Source: Isoetes taiwanensis (Eukaryota; Streptophyta; Lycopodiopsida; Isoetales; Isoetaceae). Taken from it: a stretch of 64,000 bases of DNA. Position numbers and translations under genes: made by a program. Numbering within the stretch: position 1 is the first letter of the stretch; the number at the start of each line of letters is the position of its first letter. The DNA lies in NCBI GenBank assembly GCA_021234155.1, contig JAJEKV010000213.1, positions 682,001-746,000 on the forward strand. Direction: 5' to 3'. Shown in pieces: positions 1 to 11,739 of this stretch. Under the pieces are notes generated by a model. That model was not told where the DNA came from and did no database searches. It saw only the letters and a list, made by a program, of their open reading frames with translations.

Positions 1-661
1 ATGCGGACGACAAAACGACAAATATCGAGGGAACACAACTAAAAACTCGTTAACACCAGGAGAGCAAAATATGACTTTTACCGGGGTATGAAGAATACCC
101 CAATTGTCAAAAAGGAGAATGGGGCAAATTATGGACTGAGGAGTATAACCCCCGCCATAGGCCAGGATAGCATGGCTCGGCCCCCAACTGGTTCCAAGAT
201 CACCAAAATGACAGAAATGCAGAAATGTAGAAAGGATGGAATGTTTAATCGCATAAATGCATAACTAATGCGGGTAGGCAACCACTAGAACTAATCATTT
301 CGAGAGAGGATAAGCCTTCTACCAACCAAACCCGAAGAGGAAATATGACAGTATCGAGAAGAGAGGATCGAATAATAAAAAGAGATGGGTGGAATAATAT
401 GGACATTTCGAAATTCAAATTAAAACGGTAATTTCAAATAAAAGACCGTCTATAAGGAGGTAATATATACCCCTTAAGGAGAAATCCGGCTACCTTACGG
501 AGAGAGTCTAGCACTTAGCCCGCCCCGAGAGCCACCCTTGAGTTCCTTTTTCGCGTGAAATAGGAACTATGGCGATAATACCAACAACGACCAGTGAGAG
601 GGAGCAGATCACGTGAGGCGCCCGGTGAGCCAACGGGACCTTAGGGATTTTACAAGCGCAG

Positions 662-1561
662 ATGGACAAGCAGTTAGAATCGAAAATTCCGAGCATGGAT
701 GCACTCAACGCACTGGCAGAAACATGCAATCGTAACAAATTAACTATCTCCAGTATGGACGTGAGGATAGGAGGGATGGAGAGGACGAACGAGGAAATGC
801 AACACAGAATGGACGAGATTGAAGAGGAGAAAGCAAAAATTCTGCAAAGGTTGGTTGAATGAGAGAAATCAAATGTTGAGTTAGATGCATGGGAGTCATT
901 TGATAGGATAAAGCCACATAAAATGGAATATGAAGAGCAGAGTAAAATTAAACATGATGTTAGGCTAATTGGAGTAGCGGAGAGACCTAACGAGGACATA
1001 TATCGAGTTACTGCAGAGGTGATAGAGACAGTGTTCAAGGAACACAGGAGCGTCATTGTCAAGGCATTACGGTCAGGTCAATGGAGAGGACGATCGAGAC
1101 ACATAAACCTGACACTGAGGGACTTGGCAACCAAAGAAAGAATATTGCGGATGGGATCCAGATTGGGGAATGGAATCAAGGTACAGAAGTCTCTAACAGT
1201 AATGCAGCGTCAAGGGCTGCATAGGGAGCTAGCCAAAGCCAGGGAGCTGAACCAAGCAGGGATACAGGCGGGGGTCAAGAATGGCAAAGTCTATCTTCAC
1301 AAGAGGGTAAGAGAACAGGCTACCCTGTCGCAAGAACAGACTGTGGGGACAAAGGGAGTAGCAAAATTAACAGAATTGGAGAAGGAAAACATAAATCCTC
1401 TGATGACTATACAACAAGGGCAGGAGAGCAGAGTGCTTGGGGGAGCGTTAAGAGCGATAACGATGGAAGGGAATCAGAACAGAGGAGCAGAAAGAAACGG
1501 AAGTGGGGAGATGAAAACCGAACAATGCAAGCAGGGTTCGGTGGCCCAACCCCGACAATGA
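662..1561 (+). pseudogene. LINE A ORF1-like nucleic-acid-binding protein (broken)
   Basis: Two open stretches (662-862 and 923-1561) together resemble a LINE ORF1 protein. The first is charged and helical, like a coiled coil. The second has a DVRLIGVAERPNED segment like the start of the RRM-like core, then a basic stretch with LRDLATKERILRMGSRLGNG and LHRELAKARELNQAG, as in ORF1 C-terminal domains (compare INDDLTKNEFQEYKE in LINE B ORF1 near 41030). ORF1 proteins coat element RNA and act as chaperones. A TGA at about 859-861 separates the two parts. Assignment rests on position before ORF2 and on similarity to the LINE B ORF1, so it is moderately certain. Confidence 0.6.
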
Positions 1562-1645
1562 AGACCAGAGGAAGACCAAGAAGAACTGGCAACGGGACAG
1601 AAGGCATGGAGACTCCGAAGGAGCAACCCCGAGGGAAGAGACGCT

Positions 1646-4600
1646 GACAATATGGTACTGGAACTGTACTGGGTACCCGTGGGATGACGGAGAAAGACTA
1701 GAAGGTGCCCACAGTTGCGACATAGTAGTCTAGTAGAGACATGGGAGCATAACGTCAAGAGGCTGCCAGAGGAAGAAGGATATCAGCTGTTCACGTATTG
1801 GAAAGATAAGGACTTCAAGATAGGGAGGGGAAGTGCAGGCCTGGCCTGTTATGTAAAGAATAGTATAGCTAGCAGCGCATGTATTTTGCACTCAGATATC
1901 AATAAAAGATACATGGTGTTGAATGTTCAATTGCAAAACAAACAAGATTTCTGATAATAGCATACTATCCGCCAAACAGTGACAAGCTAGAGTTGCTAGA
2001 CCTAGGAGAAAGTATGATGAAATGGAAAGAACAGGGGCCAATAATACTAGTAGGGGATTTAAATGCCAGAACCAGACAAGAACAGGCACAAAGCACGAAC
2101 ATTGATGAAACGGATGGTCAGATAATACACACAGCAAGAACACAGGAATGGCAGAGAGATACTTAGGATAAGGCAGAGGTCAACGCTAAAGGCGAATTGC
2201 TGCTGGAAGTCTGCACGGCAACAAGGGTAATCATAGCTAATGGAGTGAAGAAATGGAGGGGATCAGGGAGCTATACGAATCAGAATGCACATGGTAAGAG
2301 CATAGTAGATTATGTAATTTTGAACGACCGAGCGGTAGAGAGAGTAGTAGGACTAATGCTACAGGACTGGCCGACTGGAAAAAGGGAAAGTCACAGACCG
2401 ATCAAATTAACACTCAAAGGGGGTGGGACAACAGAGATAAATAACACAAGGGAAAAGGAGGAAGAGAAATCGAGGACGAGGATCCAATTTCAGGAAAAAT
2501 ACACAGATACATTCATACAAATGGTCAGGGAGGAAATGGAAAAATGGGAATGGGGAAAACACAATGCGAAGGACAATGGTAATACACTCAATGACATCAT
2601 GGTGAGAGTAGCAACAGAGGTATTTGGGAAAAAGAACAGAGCCAAAAAGAACAGGGCCTTCAAGGCATCAGTATGGTACGATGACGAGTGCAGAGAACAA
2701 AAAAGAAACATCAAGGAGCACATAGGGAAGGAGACATATCAGACAGAAAAAGCAGCATACATAAGACTACTGAAGATAAAACGGAATAAGAACCTGCTGC
2801 AACATCAATGGGGTATGGCAAAATTGTTGAAAAAACAGCCCCGAAGATTTTGGAGGGGATTCAAAAGGAAGGGAGGGGAGAATATGAAATTAGGGAATGA
2901 GCAGGACAGTATTGGAACAGCCGGATGGGAGAAATACCTAGAGAAATTGTATAAGACAGGGGCACCCCCTGTATCAATACCTATGCTGCAGGATTCGGAT
3001 AAACCATGCTTCAGCATGCAAGAGGTAATGATCGCCCTAAACAGGATGGCTAACCACAAAGCCCCGGATCTATACGGTCTGACTGTGGAATTACTGAAAT
3101 GTGCTGAGACATAAATTGGCAGACAGGTCATGGACATTTTCAACGACATAATATATACAGGGCTCCCAGACAGGTGGACATACAATAGAGTCATACCTTT
3201 ACATAAGGCAGGAAGCAAGCAAGATCCAGGAAACTATAGAACAATAATGGTGAGTTCCATTTTCGCAAAGTGGTTCGGAAAGGCACTGGACAACAAGCTA
3301 AAGAAGTGGGCAGAAAAGGAAAACATGAGAGCACAAGGGCAAGCAGGATTCAGGTCGGAACACTCAACCACAGACCATCTAGTAACCCTTCGGATATTAA
3401 TAGAATAGAACAAAGCACAGGGAAGAAAGATCATCTGCTGTTTTGTAGATTTCAGGAAAGCATTCGACACAGTCCTGAGGGAGAAGCTATTACAAAGATT
3501 GATGGACATGCAAGCCCCAAGAAACATGGTAGGATCGATTGCAAGACTATACCATAGGGTATATACCAAGATAGAGCAAGAAGGACAGTCAATAAACTGT
3601 GACATGGGCGTTAAAACAGGGTTGCCCGCTATCCCCAACTCTATTTGGGATATACATAGATGCTTTGCAGGGCTACATAGCAGAACAGCAAGGGGAAAAA
3701 TACGCTCCTACATTAGGAGACACGAAGGTACCGATTATGCTATACGCTGATGATCTGAGTATGATGGCCACAAAAAATAAGGGGATGCATAGACTGCTAA
3801 AAATTCTAGAACAATTCTGTGAAAAAACTGGGCTAACGGTAAATCTAACAAAAACTAAGATAGTCATCTTTGGCCATAAGAACAGGCATAGACCCTTCAG
3901 ATATAAGGAAACAGAAATAGAGGAAACTACGGAATACAGATATCTAGGGTACGACGCACATGGCACAGGGAAATGGGCAAAGGGTGCAGACACCAGGTTC
4001 CAATCAACTATAGGGAGTTATTTCAATATGAAGAATTTCTGCAACAAAAGCAGAATAATTGACTGGGACATCAAATGCTACTTATTCAGTGCAGTAGTAG
4101 CTACTACCCAATTATATGGGGCAGAAGCTTGGGGGCCAGGCCTAACAGACAGAAAGTAGAAAAAACAGGAAGGTATCCTTAGGCAATGGCACAGACAGGA
4201 ATTTAAAGTACGGACAAATACGCCATTGACAATCATGGTCCTCGAAACAGGGCAAAAACCAATGGAAGTGAGAGCATGGGAGAGGACCATAAGGTACCTG
4301 ATTAGGGACAATGCAGGAGACCTTCAGGGTAAATTGTCTAGTATTGCAATCACCGAGTCAGCAAAATCACACATTCTCATAAGCAGCAGATTGTTTAAGG
4401 ATGTGGCAAATTGGACCAGAGAGATGGGATTAAACCTGAGCGACCTAATAAACGAAGGGCAGTGGAATGAGGAGTGGGCAGACAGAGCCACAAGAGCATG
4501 GCTGCAAAAACACACAGGACCCAAGACAACCTGGCTCATGACAGTTTTTAACCCAGACCAGCAAATAGGACATCAGATGTATCGGGATAACATACTGGGG

Positions 4601-4921
4601 AAAACCAGAAGAGATATCTTGGCTAGATTCAGGATGGGGAGTCATGATCTGAGAATCGAAAAAGACAGGTGGAGGGGAATAGACAAGGAGGACCGGATAT
4701 GCAGAATCTGTGCCAATGGAAGAGTAGAGAATGAGAACCACATGATTAACGATTGCCCGATATACGGAGACATCAGAGACAGATACAGAAATATAAGATG
4801 GGGGGAACCGGTATGTATTCTGATGACAATAACAGAATCACTTCGAGATTTGGCAGACGCGATTCAGGGAATGATGAACAGATACAGAGAAGTACACAGT
4901 GAAAGAGGGTTTGTAATATGA
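1646..4921 (+). pseudogene. LINE A ORF2: endonuclease-reverse transcriptase (multiple breaks)
   Basis: The order of domains is that of a LINE ORF2. The endonuclease shows SLVETW (about 1722-1740), GSAGLACYVKN (about 1830-1862), ILVGDLNART (about 2045-2075), SIVDYVI and ESHRPI; the Asp of the usual SDH motif is missing. The reverse transcriptase shows IPLHKAGSKQDPGNYR (from about 3190), CFVDFRKAFDTV (from about 3437), KQGCPLSPTLFGIYID and the catalytic YADD (3743-3754). The C-terminus has a zinc knuckle (CRICANGRVENENH, about 4698-4740). Breaks include two adjacent stops near 1729, further breaks up to 2190, TAA near 3112, TAG at 3406-3408, an extra A near 3616 that shifts frame before GCPLSP, and TAG at 4157-4159. 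The family is certain; the exact clade is not. Confidence 0.92.
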
Positions 4922-5159
4922 ACCGCACAAAAGCGGATCATAAACCCCATACAAATTGTTCAGTTAAAAGCTGATTGATAATGACGCATCACTACACGGC
5001 CACGAAGCCGAAGTAAAGCGGGATGGCGGTAATAATAGAAAAAAAGTTAGCCTTCAGAAAAGGCTACATCATAATAGCGTGATGTGCTAGTAGCGCCTTT
5101 CTAGGGAGCTCGCCCATGCTACACAAGTCCAGGGGCCTCAGGGCACAAGGGACGTTAAT

Positions 5160-5264
5160 GTCTATTCTATTCTATTCTATTCTATTCTATTCTATTCTAT
5201 TCTATTCTATTCTATTCTATTCTATTCTATTCTATTCTATTCTATTCTATTCTATTCTATTCTA
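5160..5264 (+). repeat. (TTCTA)n microsatellite tail of LINE A
   Basis: About 21 perfect copies of a 5-bp unit directly follow GGACGTTAATG at the end of the LINE 3' UTR. The tract takes the place of a poly(A) tail. LINE D on the minus strand ends in the same pentamer (about 57905-57940). Confidence 0.97.
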
Positions 5265-5940
5265 ATATCAAAATAATATAATCTAAAAATTCTCTACCTA
5301 TTTATATTATTCCTTTTTTTTCAAATATATGAACGTAGAAAGACGAACAAATTCCATTTCTCTCTTGCTTGATCTCTTTGTTAAGTTAATCATATAAGCT
5401 TTTAAACTCTTAAAAACATCTATTTTCCAAACTACAAGAGATTAGATTTAATATGTAGCACAATAACAGGCCATTTATAATATGGATGGAAACTAGACAC
5501 ATTTCTTACTCTCCCTCCAATGTACAACGGTATGTTAAATGTTGCACTGATTTCTTTTTGTTGGTGCTGTAAGCACATTTTGATTGTTAGAGTTGCTCAC
5601 ATTCTTTTCCTATATTCAAATACGTATCAACGAAAACCATAACGTTACATCTTAGTTTGCATGGAGAGACATGAAGCAATGAATGCTTTATTCAAAACAA
5701 AATTGGAAAAATAAGGAAGATTTCTGGCATGTTGAAACACGAGTATTTTTATATTTCAAGCCAGTTGTTGCAATGGGGATGCACAAATTTCTGTATATGA
5801 AATAAATGTGGCAAGGATGCAAAATTTGTGCTTCACTAATGGTCCTACGATCTTCAAATGCAAATTTTCATGCTCCAAATATTCTTTGGATAACAAGCAA
5901 CCACCTCTTCAGATTGTCACTAAGCCCGGCAACGCTGGAC
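5265..5940. other. Non-coding, no recognised feature
   Basis: AT-rich sequence after the LINE tail. I see no coding exon, hairpin or repeat unit that I can support. Confidence 0.6.
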
Positions 5941-6570
5941 ACCATAACTAGTAGTCTATAGTTTCAGGAATTGTTATTTTTTACATCCATATTAAATCCC
6001 CTGGAACCCCCTATTATTTTGCTACATATTCTAAACGAGGTACATCCTAGACTACTATAGTCGCCGGATTCGTCGATTCTGCACCTCTCGTTTCGCTTAT
6101 AATCATTTATGTTTGGAGGCGCCTATGATTTTGAAATATGAAATACTCCTTCGCTTAAGGTTTTGGGGGAATATCGAACCTCTATATGGCTTTGCCTAAG
6201 ATTTCAGAGTATAAAATACGGGGGCTCGAACCTCTACAAAAATAACTCAATGTCCTAATAAAACTGCTTTAACCACCCAGTGAGCTAATGTGATTATTTT
6301 TAACTTGAATCTATGTTTTTTTTATAACAACCTATTCAATTGTTTTAGGGATATATAGTCTATAGTTTCAGGAATTGTTATTTTTTACATCCATATCAAA
6401 TCCCCTAGAACCCCCTGTTGTTTTGCTATATATTATTCTAAACGAGATGCACCCTGGACTACCATAGTCGCCGGATCCATCGATTCTGCAACCTAGATCG
6501 TATGTTGGGGCCTGTGAGCACCTCTCGTTTCGCTTATAGTCATTTATGATTGGAGGCGCCTATGATTTTT
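5941..6570 (-). repeat. Dispersed repeat with tRNA-like pol III promoter boxes (SINE-like)
   Basis: The segment contains a roughly 180-bp unit twice in direct orientation (from about 5950 and from about 6356), both beginning with TCTATAGTTTCAGGAATTG and both ending near GGCGCCTATGATTTT. Between them, read on the minus strand, is a tRNA-like stretch with an A-box-like TAGCTCACTGGG (6287 to 6276) and a B-box-like GGTTCGAGCC (6232 to 6223) at tRNA-like spacing. An inverted copy is present at 53433-53985. This suggests a SINE or SINE-containing composite. The repeated flanks would also fit a miniature LTR element, so the class is not settled. Confidence 0.6.
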
Positions 6571-7255
6571 GGGTTGCCCTTAGGGGGGCAAGCCCTTGTC
6601 TATTATGGTATATTTTAGGTATATGCCAGTATATGCTAGGAATATGCCAATGACTGCTCCAAACTTACTATTGGGTGTAAACTGGCGGTGGACGTTGTTG
6701 CAGGGCAGCCACTTTGGAACCAGCTAACCGGTGCCAGGTCTGTATCTACGTTTCACCGATGCTGGTGCAAGTAAGTAGCTGGGTTCGGCAACAATGCACT
6801 TCTATTCGTCGGATTCTATTACCGAGGTATGTAGTATGCACTTTGCATAACGGTTTGGATATAGATCTCTAAGGTCCAGGAATTCTGACCAATATAAGTA
6901 GGCATGTCGATTCAAGGAAACTGGGATGGTTGGACGGAGCATTGGTGGAGATGCCCATGTCCACAGACTTGGCTTATAGCCTGGTGCTGAATTGCACCAA
7001 ACAAAAAAATCTGGAACATGGTAGGCCTGAGGATGCAGGGAGAGGGCATAAAGCCAAGTTTACCTTTTGGGTGAAAGCATGTTGTAATGGAACAAAAACG
7101 TGCATTTTAGCACCACATTTTTGGATGCTAAGTGTGCTGGGAACTACCGAATTTGTAGTGGAAGAGGCAGTTATTTTTTCAAATATACACATGATTACTT
7201 ATTCAAAATTTTGTCCTTTCAGTCTTATTCAGTCTTATTCAGCAATGTACACGAT
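6571..7255. other. Non-coding, no recognised feature
   Basis: A short open stretch (6930-7277) has no recognisable domain and no splice context. I see no other signal apart from an imperfect hairpin GGGTTGCCC / GGGCAAGCCC at about 6571-6596. Confidence 0.5.
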
Positions 7256-7260
7256 CATTT

Positions 7261-7525
7261 TCCCTCAAAAACTCTGATCACGCTCCCTTAATCCGGCAAG
7301 ACCATTTCTGATTCTGAATTTTTATTTTCCCTCAAAAACTCTGATCACGCTCCCTTAATCCGGCAAGACCATTTCTGATTCTGAATTTTCATTTTCCCTC
7401 AAAAACTCTGATCATGCTCCCTTAATTCGGCAAGACCATTTCTGATTCTGAATTTTCATTTTCCCTCAAAAACTCTGATCACGCTCCCTTAATCCGGCAA
7501 GACCATTTCTGATTTCTGGCAAGAA
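7261..7525. repeat. 67-bp tandem repeat, four copies
   Basis: Units begin with TCCCTCAAAAACTCTGATCA at 7261, 7328, 7395 and 7462, an exact 67-bp period. Units differ by one or a few substitutions, and the last copy is cut short and runs into unique sequence near 7520. I see no coding role. Confidence 0.95.
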
Positions 7526-8250
7526 GATCGATCACGAAATGGCTCTGATCATACCGGACTTGAATGCCACGGGATACACCTACAAGGAAATGTACAGCAA
7601 GAAAAGCATTACACCACACAAGAAGAAATCGAGTCTGTTTGGGGACCGAAAGTATTAGGAAAATCCACTTACAGGTGGGTTGCATTCTAGATTCGGGGAT
7701 GCCCATGATTCTCTGTTGTTTAGAATATTGTTTTGTTTCATCATGCAGGTTGAAGAATCTGAGCAAGGAGAGGTATAATGAATATATGTGCCTTTACAAA
7801 AAAATCACAGGCAGGAAGTGTGCCTGGGGAGGCATGGCCTCACAGACTATGGCTGTTGCGTATTACCTTCACACAAAAGGAAAAGAAATAAACCGGTTGA
7901 GTTTCGCAACTTGATTAAGAGAAAATGGGTGCAAGCCTCTCCGTCCCAACGTAAGAGGAAGCAGAGCAACATGCCACAGATGATGCTTCCTCTCTTGAAA
8001 TGACTAGGCCACAATTCAAGCCTCCTCAAGCTGTAAGAAGAATCTCGGGGAAAATCACTGAAAAAATAGGTACTTTTCAACCCTCTTCTTCTGGAACCAC
8101 CATATGATGCAATTTAATATTGGAACTGTTATTTTCTAGCAAGGTCTAGCAAGCTTGAACAATCAGGTACACCACTTACTTCTTCATTTGGGTGTGTTCT
8201 AAGTTATGTGTAGGAAATTTGTGCTGCTAGTTTCGAGTTGTTGTGGATAA
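7526..8250 (+). other. Unassigned region with a 116-residue open frame
   Basis: An open frame at 7564-7914 encodes a basic, Cys-containing 116-residue sequence that I do not recognise. TGCAG followed by a frame-compatible stretch near 7750 could be a splice acceptor, so part may be a decayed exon. I see no conserved motif, and it may be fortuitous. Confidence 0.2.
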
Positions 8251-8379
8251 TTTCAGTTCACAGTGGTATGTAGCTCCAAATGTGTTCTGGAGGCGGTCAT
8301 ATGGTGCCAATTATATGTTAATAATATAGTTTGTAGCATATGTAGTGTCACATATAGTACCAAACGTGGTACCTTATCT

Positions 8380-8850
8380 GAATAGTGAATTGGCTTCCAT
8401 ATGTTTCTATACTTAGTGTCATATGTGATGTTAGATATGGTGATACTTGTGAATAGTGGATTGTCTGTAATATGTGGTGCCAATTGCTGCGCTAAATATT
8501 GCACCATGCTATCTGCCACATATGGGGTGGTGGATGCCCCGGGGATGTGGTGCCTTCTACGCATTGTGGTGCCACATGTGGTGTCTAATGTGGCACCACT
8601 ATGGATCTACATTTTGCACCACATGTGGTGTCTTTGACGCATCATCTGGTGGTGCGGGCAATGGATTGCCATATGTGGTGCCTTGGGTGCATTGTGGTGC
8701 CATATGTGGTGTGGCATGTGGCACCAGTTTGGTGCCACATGCCACACCACATGTGGTGAATATGGCGCCATTTGTGGTGCAAAGTTTGTCATGATGGAAT
8801 TTGTGGTGTGTAAAGTGGTGGTGCTGTTGTGTCATGTGGTACTAACCTTG
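8380..8850. repeat. Degenerate GTGGTG / CATATGTGGTGCC repeat tract
   Basis: The interval is saturated with variants of CATATGTGGTGCCA and its complement TGGCACCACA, including palindromic cores such as CACCACATGTGGTG near 8617 and 8748. It creates overlapping open frames on both strands with His/Cys/Met-rich translations, which I regard as artefacts of the repeat. Similar ATGTGGTG runs occur at about 13070-13125. Confidence 0.75.
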
Positions 8851-9620
8851 GATTACTTTCCGGTTGAATTCAACAGGACTTTGGGAGAATGGATCAACTC
8901 TACAAGATCGAGAAGTGATTGATGTAAAAGGCAAGGTTGCAAACTTGTGATCAAAACTGCAGTGTGCTACAAATGAAGGTTCAAACAACTTGAGTTCCGG
9001 GCAGAAGATGAATAAAGATTTAAAAATGGGAAGGAATGATTAAGGATAAACCAAGTCGATAAGTGGGCGGTATTCGGGCTATATGCCAAGATACGAGAGG
9101 TGAGCTGGAAGGAACTATTACGTAACTTGGAGCGGATAAAAATCGAGGAGCTTAATCATGCCGGCCGGGGAAGTGGACACAACAAACATTGAAAGTCTTT
9201 GGAACCAAGGTTAGAGAGGTTTCGTCTTGCAAGGACCGTCTTCCTTTATTTGTCTTGGATCCACTACTTCGGACCTTGATAAGGCTGAAGATTATGGTAG
9301 TGGCTGTCCATTCCGTGGCAAGATCCTCCGGTGGATGGGGAAGCCACTACCAACTTTGATTCTTTGAATGCGCCACCAATACCATCTTCCATGCGCTTTC
9401 GGCCTCTTGAGGTACTTCATAACAAAATTCTGAAGTGCTTAGTATAATTGTATTCTCATTGACAAATTTGCGTTCACTTTTGAGGATTTGTAATCATTTA
9501 TTGCATTGAGAATTCTTTGTCATGAATTTTCTACAACATGGGTACAAGCCTTAGGTGTGAGTAGAGAGGATCAAAAGCAACTTCAAGCTACTGAGGCACT
9601 TACAGATGAGGACTTATAGG
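8851..9620. other. Non-coding, no recognised feature
   Basis: No coding domain or repeat could be supported here. Confidence 0.5.
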
Positions 9621-9721
9621 TAGCTTAGTTTACATGCTAAGGGCCTGATGTAAGGGACAGATGCCAATTAGGATTAGTGGACTTCCTAATCTTTCACCCT
9701 GGCTTAGTCTCTTTCGTTTGT

Positions 9722-9801
9722 CCTGTTTGATGTATCTAATTTGCCCCCTAGGATGAGGTCGCTCACTCATTTTAGGTGGCGAATTAGATACATCAAGCAG
9801 G
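9722..9801. repeat. Inverted-repeat hairpin 1
   Basis: The left arm (about 9722-9743, CCTGTTTGATGTATCTAATT...) pairs with the right arm (about 9780-9801, ...AATTAGATACATCAAGCAGG). The loop contains GGATGAGGTCGCTCACTCAT. A related hairpin with nearly the same loop is at 10068-10150. Confidence 0.8.
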
Positions 9802-9873
9802 AAACTCGAAAAGGGAGTAAGCCCGACATAAAACAAGATAGCAATCTGTGGGTTAATTGGATGTTAGTAATTG

Positions 9874-10009
9874 CTGAGTACAGGCATCGAGACTTCCCAA
9901 TCTTTCTTTGACCTCCTCTTTGGCCAATGTAGCTTAGTTTACATGCTAAGTTCCATTGTCCAAAGAGGGGTGAAAGCAAGGTTTGGGAAGTCTCGATGCT
10001 CGTACTCAG
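9874..10009. repeat. Long hairpin 2 (about 136 nt), miRNA- or MITE-like foldback
   Basis: The left arm begins CTGAGTACAGGCATCGAGAC at 9874 and runs through CCTCTTTGGCCAATG. The right arm runs from about 9954 (CATTGTCCAAAGAGG) to GTCTCGATGCTCGTACTCAG ending at 10009. The centre holds a further short stem, CTTAG / CTAAG (about 9933-9950). The arms are about 55 nt with few mismatches. The central motif TAGCTTAGTTTACATGCTAAG also occurs once upstream, at about 9621-9641, so the region may be a rearranged MITE family. Confidence 0.75.
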
Positions 10010-10067
10010 GTCTCTTTCATCCTGGCTTAGTCTCTTCCATCCTGGCTGACTTAGTCTCTTTTGCTTG

Positions 10068-10150
10068 TCCTGTTTATTGTATCTAAAGTGCTCCCTGGGA
10101 TGAGATCCCTCGCTCATTTTAGGGGGCACTTTAGATATATATAAACAGGA
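10068..10150. repeat. Inverted-repeat hairpin 3, related to hairpin 1
   Basis: The left arm TCCTGTTTATTGTATCTAAA (from 10068) pairs with TTTAGATATATATAAACAGGA (to about 10150). The loop keeps GGATGAGATCCCTCGCTCAT, close to that of hairpin 1. The same architecture with different stems suggests compensated divergence or two members of one MITE family. Confidence 0.75.
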
Positions 10151-10225
10151 ACATCGTAAAGAGAGTAAAAAAGTTTGGAGCTTAGTTAAAAAAACCAAAG
10201 CATAGTTACAATCAATTGTGATTCA

Positions 10226-11586
10226 ATGCCAGGTTTGCAGAGCATGGTGCCGTTTACTAATTCAGGTCTAACTGTTCATACTGGTGGCAATGACTTTGTA
10301 AGTCCATATAGCACACCAAAAAGGGAATTATTTTCTACCCTCAAAGGTAACCAAGTCTTGTTTGATGCAATTGGGATATGTAGCTTACTTCTTCATCCCT
10401 ATTTTGTAGATATAGAGGTGCAATGTGGTCAGGTAGGGGGACAAGACACTCACACCCCTTCAAAAGCATTAGACACAGATAGAAACTCGGGCAAATCAGA
10501 AGATGCATCAGGTTACAGGAACTCGGACAAATCAATAGATGTCAACAAATCAGTAGATGCATCAAGTCAAGCTCCAGTAGGTGCTCCAACCAGCAGATGC
10601 ATTAAGTCATGCTCCACACCAATCTGCCAAATCAGCAGATGCATCAGGTTATGATCTGAACAAATCGTTAGGTGAATGTAAGTCACAAGGTAACTTCCAA
10701 CCTTTTGTGCCTGTCTTCTTTTTAATTTGACCCATATAGTTACCGAATCTGTTAAATTTTTGCAGCTGGAAGTGTCTCAGAGAAAAAGCAAGAGCAGAAT
10801 TCCAAGCAAAAGACACCTCCAAGACATTCTGAAGCAGAAGTTTCCACACGAAGAGATGCTGAAGCAGAAGTTTCCAGCCCTGCACCAAGAAATGCTGAAG
10901 CAGAAGTTTCCAGCCCTGCACCAACTCTGTCCATGCAGAAGACTACAAGGTTAAGCCCAATCCTGCTTGTTTTTTACTACAATGGAGTTTTGGGTAGAAG
11001 CTATGACAAGAGTCAGTTACTACCCATTGCCAAAGAAGTTGGTGTTAAGTTGATCACACTTAACAGAACCAAGTGGGTAGTAACTAGACCAGGCTGGGCC
11101 GAGTTCATAGATTGGTGCAGTCAGAATTTTCATATAGTACTTTGGTCCAGCCTGCAGGCTCAAAACTTGAGAATGATAGTTAAGGGAGCATTGATGAAAC
11201 ACAAGGACAAATTCAAGTTCATATGGAATCAGGATCAGTGTACCAACACAAATTTATATAACAGTGGAAAGCCAATTTTTTTGAAGCGCCTCAAAAAGGT
11301 CTACGACGAATTTCCAGGTTTCACAGAAGAGAACGTGCTTCTCATTGATGATAGCAGATACAAAGGGTACCTCAATGAGCCAAACACCATGATCTGTCCA
11401 AATAGCTGGAGCCCTGACATAGTAGATGGCAATTTCCTCATGAATGATCTAAAGGATTGGCTTCAGGGGTTGCTGAAGGCAGGGAATGTGCAAAGTTATG
11501 TCGAAAGCAACAAAATGCTGAATATTTTTGACACTGAGAGTCAAATTTGTATTAATATGATGAAAAAACATAGAACTAAAGGCTAG
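10226..11586 (+). CDS. NLI/FCP-like HAD-fold protein, catalytic Asp missing
   Basis: The last exon (10766-11586) encodes a NIF/FCP1-type HAD domain. ILLVFYYNGVLGRS stands where plant family members have LVLDLNGLL, then RPGWAEFIDWCSQNF, VLWSS, FIWNQDQCT, FLKRLKKVYDEFPG and LLIDDSRYKGYL. FCP/NIF proteins are phosphatases that use the first Asp of DxD/DxN. Here that Asp is Tyr, while the downstream IDDS is kept, so the protein is probably catalytically dead. Upstream in frame is a short repeat (AEAEVSSPAP, 2-3 copies). An intron at 10678-10765 joins in phase to a Ser/Asp-rich exon with repeats like SADASGYDLNKS; a frame change near 10575-10590 breaks that exon. The true start is unclear. It could be a decayed host gene or a gene piece carried by a transposon together with the next feature. 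Confidence 0.6.
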
Positions 11587-11739
11587 AAATAGTATTATTG
11601 TAACCTCTCTTGACTTTTTAATATAAACAAAGTTTTACTTCAATTGTTCATTTCTTGGCTATTTCAATGTTCCTCAAGGTTTTCAATGATCTTCCATTTG
11701 CTGAATGTAAACTTACACCACCAGCACGAGGACTGCAGT

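Larger units (their letters stand above)
1..5264 (+). mobile_element. LINE A, non-LTR retrotransposon (degenerate, near full length)
   Basis: This is a non-LTR retrotransposon lying on the + strand. In order it has a purine-rich leader (about 1-660), an ORF1-like region, an ORF2 with apurinic-type endonuclease, reverse transcriptase and a C-terminal zinc knuckle, a short 3' UTR and a microsatellite tail of about 21 TTCTA units. The left boundary may lie outside the window. I see no LTRs and no poly(A). Both ORFs are interrupted by stops and frameshifts, so this copy could not move on its own. The tail is preceded by GGACGTTAATG, and an ACGTTAA-like motif also precedes the tails of LINE copies near 55.3 and 57.9 kb. 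Confidence 0.9.

Noticed and set aside
1448-1758. Minus-strand Ser/Leu/Cys-rich frames over LINE A
   Set aside because: Shadows of the purine-rich LINE coding strand.
6223-6287. A functional tRNA gene on the minus strand
   Set aside because: A- and B-box-like motifs are present but the acceptor stem does not pair and the motif belongs to a dispersed repeat with a second copy at 53.5 kb.
8253-8922. Overlapping open frames on both strands with His/Cys-rich products
   Set aside because: They result from the low-complexity GTGGTG repeat and have no domain.
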